Source: Mesorhizobium sp. (lineage in GTDB: Bacteria; Pseudomonadota; Alphaproteobacteria; Rhizobiales; Rhizobiaceae). From it: 7,355 nucleotides of DNA. Both the position numbers and the translations under genes were made by a program. Positions 6,302-7,355 of the stretch are shown piece after piece (positions within the stretch are counted from its first letter, which is position 1; each line of letters starts with the position of its first letter). Under the pieces are notes generated by a model. That model saw only the letters and a list, made by a program, of their open reading frames with translations, made no database searches and was not told where the DNA came from. Where the stretch lies: NCBI GenBank assembly GCA_030698645.1, contig JAUYMV010000484.1, positions 1-7,355 of the forward strand. Direction: 5' to 3'.

Positions 6302-6859
6302 ATGCGTAAGTTCACGTCCACGATCCTCGCCGGCGCCGTCGCGCTGTCCGCGCTTGCCACCGTCGCCTATGCCGAAAACCCGATGGTCGGCGGCGCCGCG
6401 ATGTATGCCGACAAGAACATCGTCGAGAACGCCGTCAACTCGAAGGATCACACCACGCTCGTCGCCGCGGTCCAGGCGGCCGGCCTCGTCGAGACACTTT
6501 CCGGCCCCGGCCCGTTCACCGTCTTCGCACCGACCAATGCGGCCTTCGACGCGCTTCCGGCCGGCACCGTCGACACGCTGCTGAAGCCCGAAAACAAGGA
6601 AATGCTGACCAAGGTGCTGACCTGCCACGTCGTGGCGGCCGAAGCCATGTCGGACGCCATCGGCAAGATGATCGCCGACGACAATGGCGACCATCCGGTC
6701 AAGACGGTCGGCGGCTGCACGCTGCAGGCCAAGATGGACGGCGACAAGATCACGCTGACCGACGAGACCGGCGGCGTCGCCACCGTGACCATCGCCGATG
6801 TCGATCAGTCAAACGGCGTGATCCACGTCATCGACAAGGTTCTCCTGCCGAAGATGTAG
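6302..6859 (+). CDS. Secreted fasciclin (FAS1) domain protein
   Basis: The 185-residue product has an N-terminal signal peptide (basic M-R-K, hydrophobic core about 7-20, likely cleavage after A-Y-A at 22-24) and one FAS1 domain from about residue 38 to 183. The FAS1 H1-type motif F-T-V-F-A-P-T-N-A-A-F is at 72-82, the H-V-V motif at 109-111, and the closing segment N-G-V-I-H-V-I-D-K-V-L-L-P at 171-183. FAS1 proteins act in adhesion, matrix or envelope interactions; rhizobial relatives include Nex18. The exact role is not readable here. Two cysteines, Cys108 and Cys139, would be in the periplasm or outside and could form a disulfide. The start is well supported: AAGGAGAG at 6288-6295 is six bases before the ATG. 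Two hairpins follow the stop, so it is probably monocistronic. The divergent cyclase raises, but does not prove, a link to surface attachment. Confidence 0.93.
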   Translation: MRKFTSTILAGAVALSALATVAYAENPMVGGAAMYADKNIVENAVNSKDHTTLVAAVQAAGLVETLSGPGPFTVFAPTNAAFDALPAGTVDTLLKPENKEMLTKVLTCHVVAAEAMSDAIGKMIADDNGDHPVKTVGGCTLQAKMDGDKITLTDETGGVATVTIADVDQSNGVIHVIDKVLLPKM

Positions 6860-6871
6860 TCCGTCCTCAGA

Positions 6872-6897
6872 CTGCGCGGCACTTCGGCTCCGCGCAG
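6872..6897 (+). terminator. First hairpin after the fasciclin gene
   Basis: CTGCGCGG at 6872-6879 pairs perfectly with CCGCGCAG at 6890-6897 around a 10-base loop containing ACTTCGG. It begins 12 bases after the stop codon. Only a short CCTTTC follows, so on its own it is a modest terminator; it may act with the larger hairpin just downstream. Confidence 0.5.
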
Positions 6898-6903
6898 CCT
6901 TTC

Positions 6904-6962
6904 GGGCGTTCCGCGTCGCCACGTCTGCACCCGTGGACGACGCGGGACGCCCGTCGGCTTTT
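6904..6962 (+). terminator. Long 20-bp stem-loop with TTTT, likely terminator before msrB
   Basis: Bases 6904-6918 pair with 6938-6952 over 15 positions with a single T-G wobble (6910/6946). After a bulged A at 6937 the stem continues for five more pairs (CCACG 6919-6923 with CGTGG 6932-6936), closing an 8-base loop at 6924-6931. TTTT follows at 6959-6962. The position between the FAS1 and msrB genes fits an intrinsic terminator. The stem is unusually long for one, and the T run starts six bases after it, so a repeated intergenic element is an alternative. Confidence 0.65.
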
Positions 6963-6977
6963 GGGCCTCAAGGCGAG

Positions 6978-7008
6978 TTGATTATGCTGTGATGGCCGCG
7001 TGGTCTAT
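6978..7008 (+). promoter_or_regulatory. Weak candidate promoter for msrB
   Basis: TTGATT at 6978-6983 resembles a -35 box and GTCTAT at 7003-7008 a -10 box, but the 19-bp spacer is long. An overlapping alternative is TATGCT at 6983-6988 as the -10. The strong terminator-like hairpin just upstream implies that msrB needs its own promoter in this short gap; which of these is used cannot be settled by eye. Confidence 0.2.
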
Positions 7009-7029
7009 GAGGATTTCAAGAGGAGACCC

Positions 7030-7355
7030 ATGATGATCCGTACGATGAACCGACGCGCATTTCTCTACGCAGGCGCGGGCGCCGCAGCGCTCCTGACGGG
7101 CTATTCGCTGTTGCGCGGTCGCGACATGGCGGCCATCGCCGCCGAGTTCGAGGTCGTCAAGAGCGAAGCCGAGTGGAAGGCCATTCTCTCGCCCGAGCAG
7201 TTCGCGGTGCTCCGCCATGAAGACACCGAGCGCCCCGGATCGAGCCCGCTCAACGCCGAGAAGCGCAAGGGCACGTTTCATTGCGCGGGCTGCGACCTGC
7301 CGGTCTATTCGTCCGAGGCCAAATATGACTCGGGCACCGGCTGGCCGAGCTTCTG
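7030..7355 (+). CDS. msrB: Peptide-methionine (R)-S-oxide reductase with Tat signal (3' end outside the window)
   Basis: The first 108 codons are present. MsrB enzymes reduce methionine-R-sulfoxide in oxidised proteins back to methionine. After the leader, the MsrB domain starts around residue 48 with S-E-A-E-W-K, then L-S-P-E-Q-F-A-V-L-R at 53-62 and T-E-R-P-G at 66-70. C-A-G-C at 85-88 is the first half of the structural zinc site, and the conserved G-T-G-W-P-S-F ends the visible part at 102-108. The second zinc pair and the catalytic cysteine lie beyond the edge. The N-terminus has N-R-R-A-F-L at 7-12 followed by a hydrophobic stretch to about 28, a twin-arginine signal, so the enzyme probably repairs periplasmic proteins. 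GGAG at 7022-7025 supports the start; two adjacent ATG codons (7030 and 7033) are both possible, and the second has the better spacing of seven bases. Confidence 0.93.
   Translation, partial: MMIRTMNRRAFLYAGAGAAALLTGYSLLRGRDMAAIAAEFEVVKSEAEWKAILSPEQFAVLRHEDTERPGSSPLNAEKRKGTFHCAGCDLPVYSSEAKYDSGTGWPSF

Overview
The window is high-GC DNA with strong G/C bias at third codon positions. It reads like an alphaproteobacterial chromosome, probably of the Rhizobiales (Hyphomicrobiales). The best support is a 298-residue ArgB of rhizobial type, helped by Tat-signal MsrB and FAS1 proteins of kinds common in that group. I see no rRNA, tRNA, CRISPR array, insertion sequence, integrase or phage gene, so this looks like ordinary chromosome. 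No gene-free stretch exceeds 300 bases; the longest gaps are about 231 bp (1380-1610) and 234 bp (6068-6301).

Left part, plus strand: the first 28 bases may hold the start of a divergent gene that leaves the window. An AT-rich divergent region with a weak promoter match follows, then an exported serine hydrolase of the beta-lactamase/NylB-like clan (147-1379), then argB (1611-2507), a complete, probably arginine-inhibited N-acetylglutamate kinase. argB ends against a perfect 10-bp hairpin shared with the convergent gene beyond it.

Middle part, minus strand, read from high to low coordinates: a two-TM membrane diguanylate cyclase with an intact inhibitory site (6067-5306), a ten-TM EamA/DMT transporter that appears to start at TTG (5237-4332), a 53-residue Tat-signal microprotein (4142-3981), and a soluble-looking GMC-family FAD oxidoreductase (3984-2545). 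The last two overlap by four bases (ATGA).

Right part, plus strand: a secreted single-domain fasciclin (FAS1) protein (6302-6859), two tandem hairpins that probably terminate it, and the first 108 codons of a Tat-exported methionine sulfoxide reductase B that runs off the end.

The most interesting item is the microprotein/GMC pair. The oxidoreductase has its FAD-binding motif almost at the N-terminus and no export signal, while the tiny upstream protein is little more than a near-consensus twin-arginine signal plus a charged tail of about 25 residues. In known periplasmic FAD dehydrogenases (glucose, fructose, glucoside-3-dehydrogenase types) a small Tat-signal subunit carries the signal-less catalytic subunit across the membrane. 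This may be an extremely reduced version of that arrangement; that is inference. Four products here (serine hydrolase, FAS1, MsrB and perhaps the GMC pair) look destined for the cell envelope, but nothing shows that they work together.
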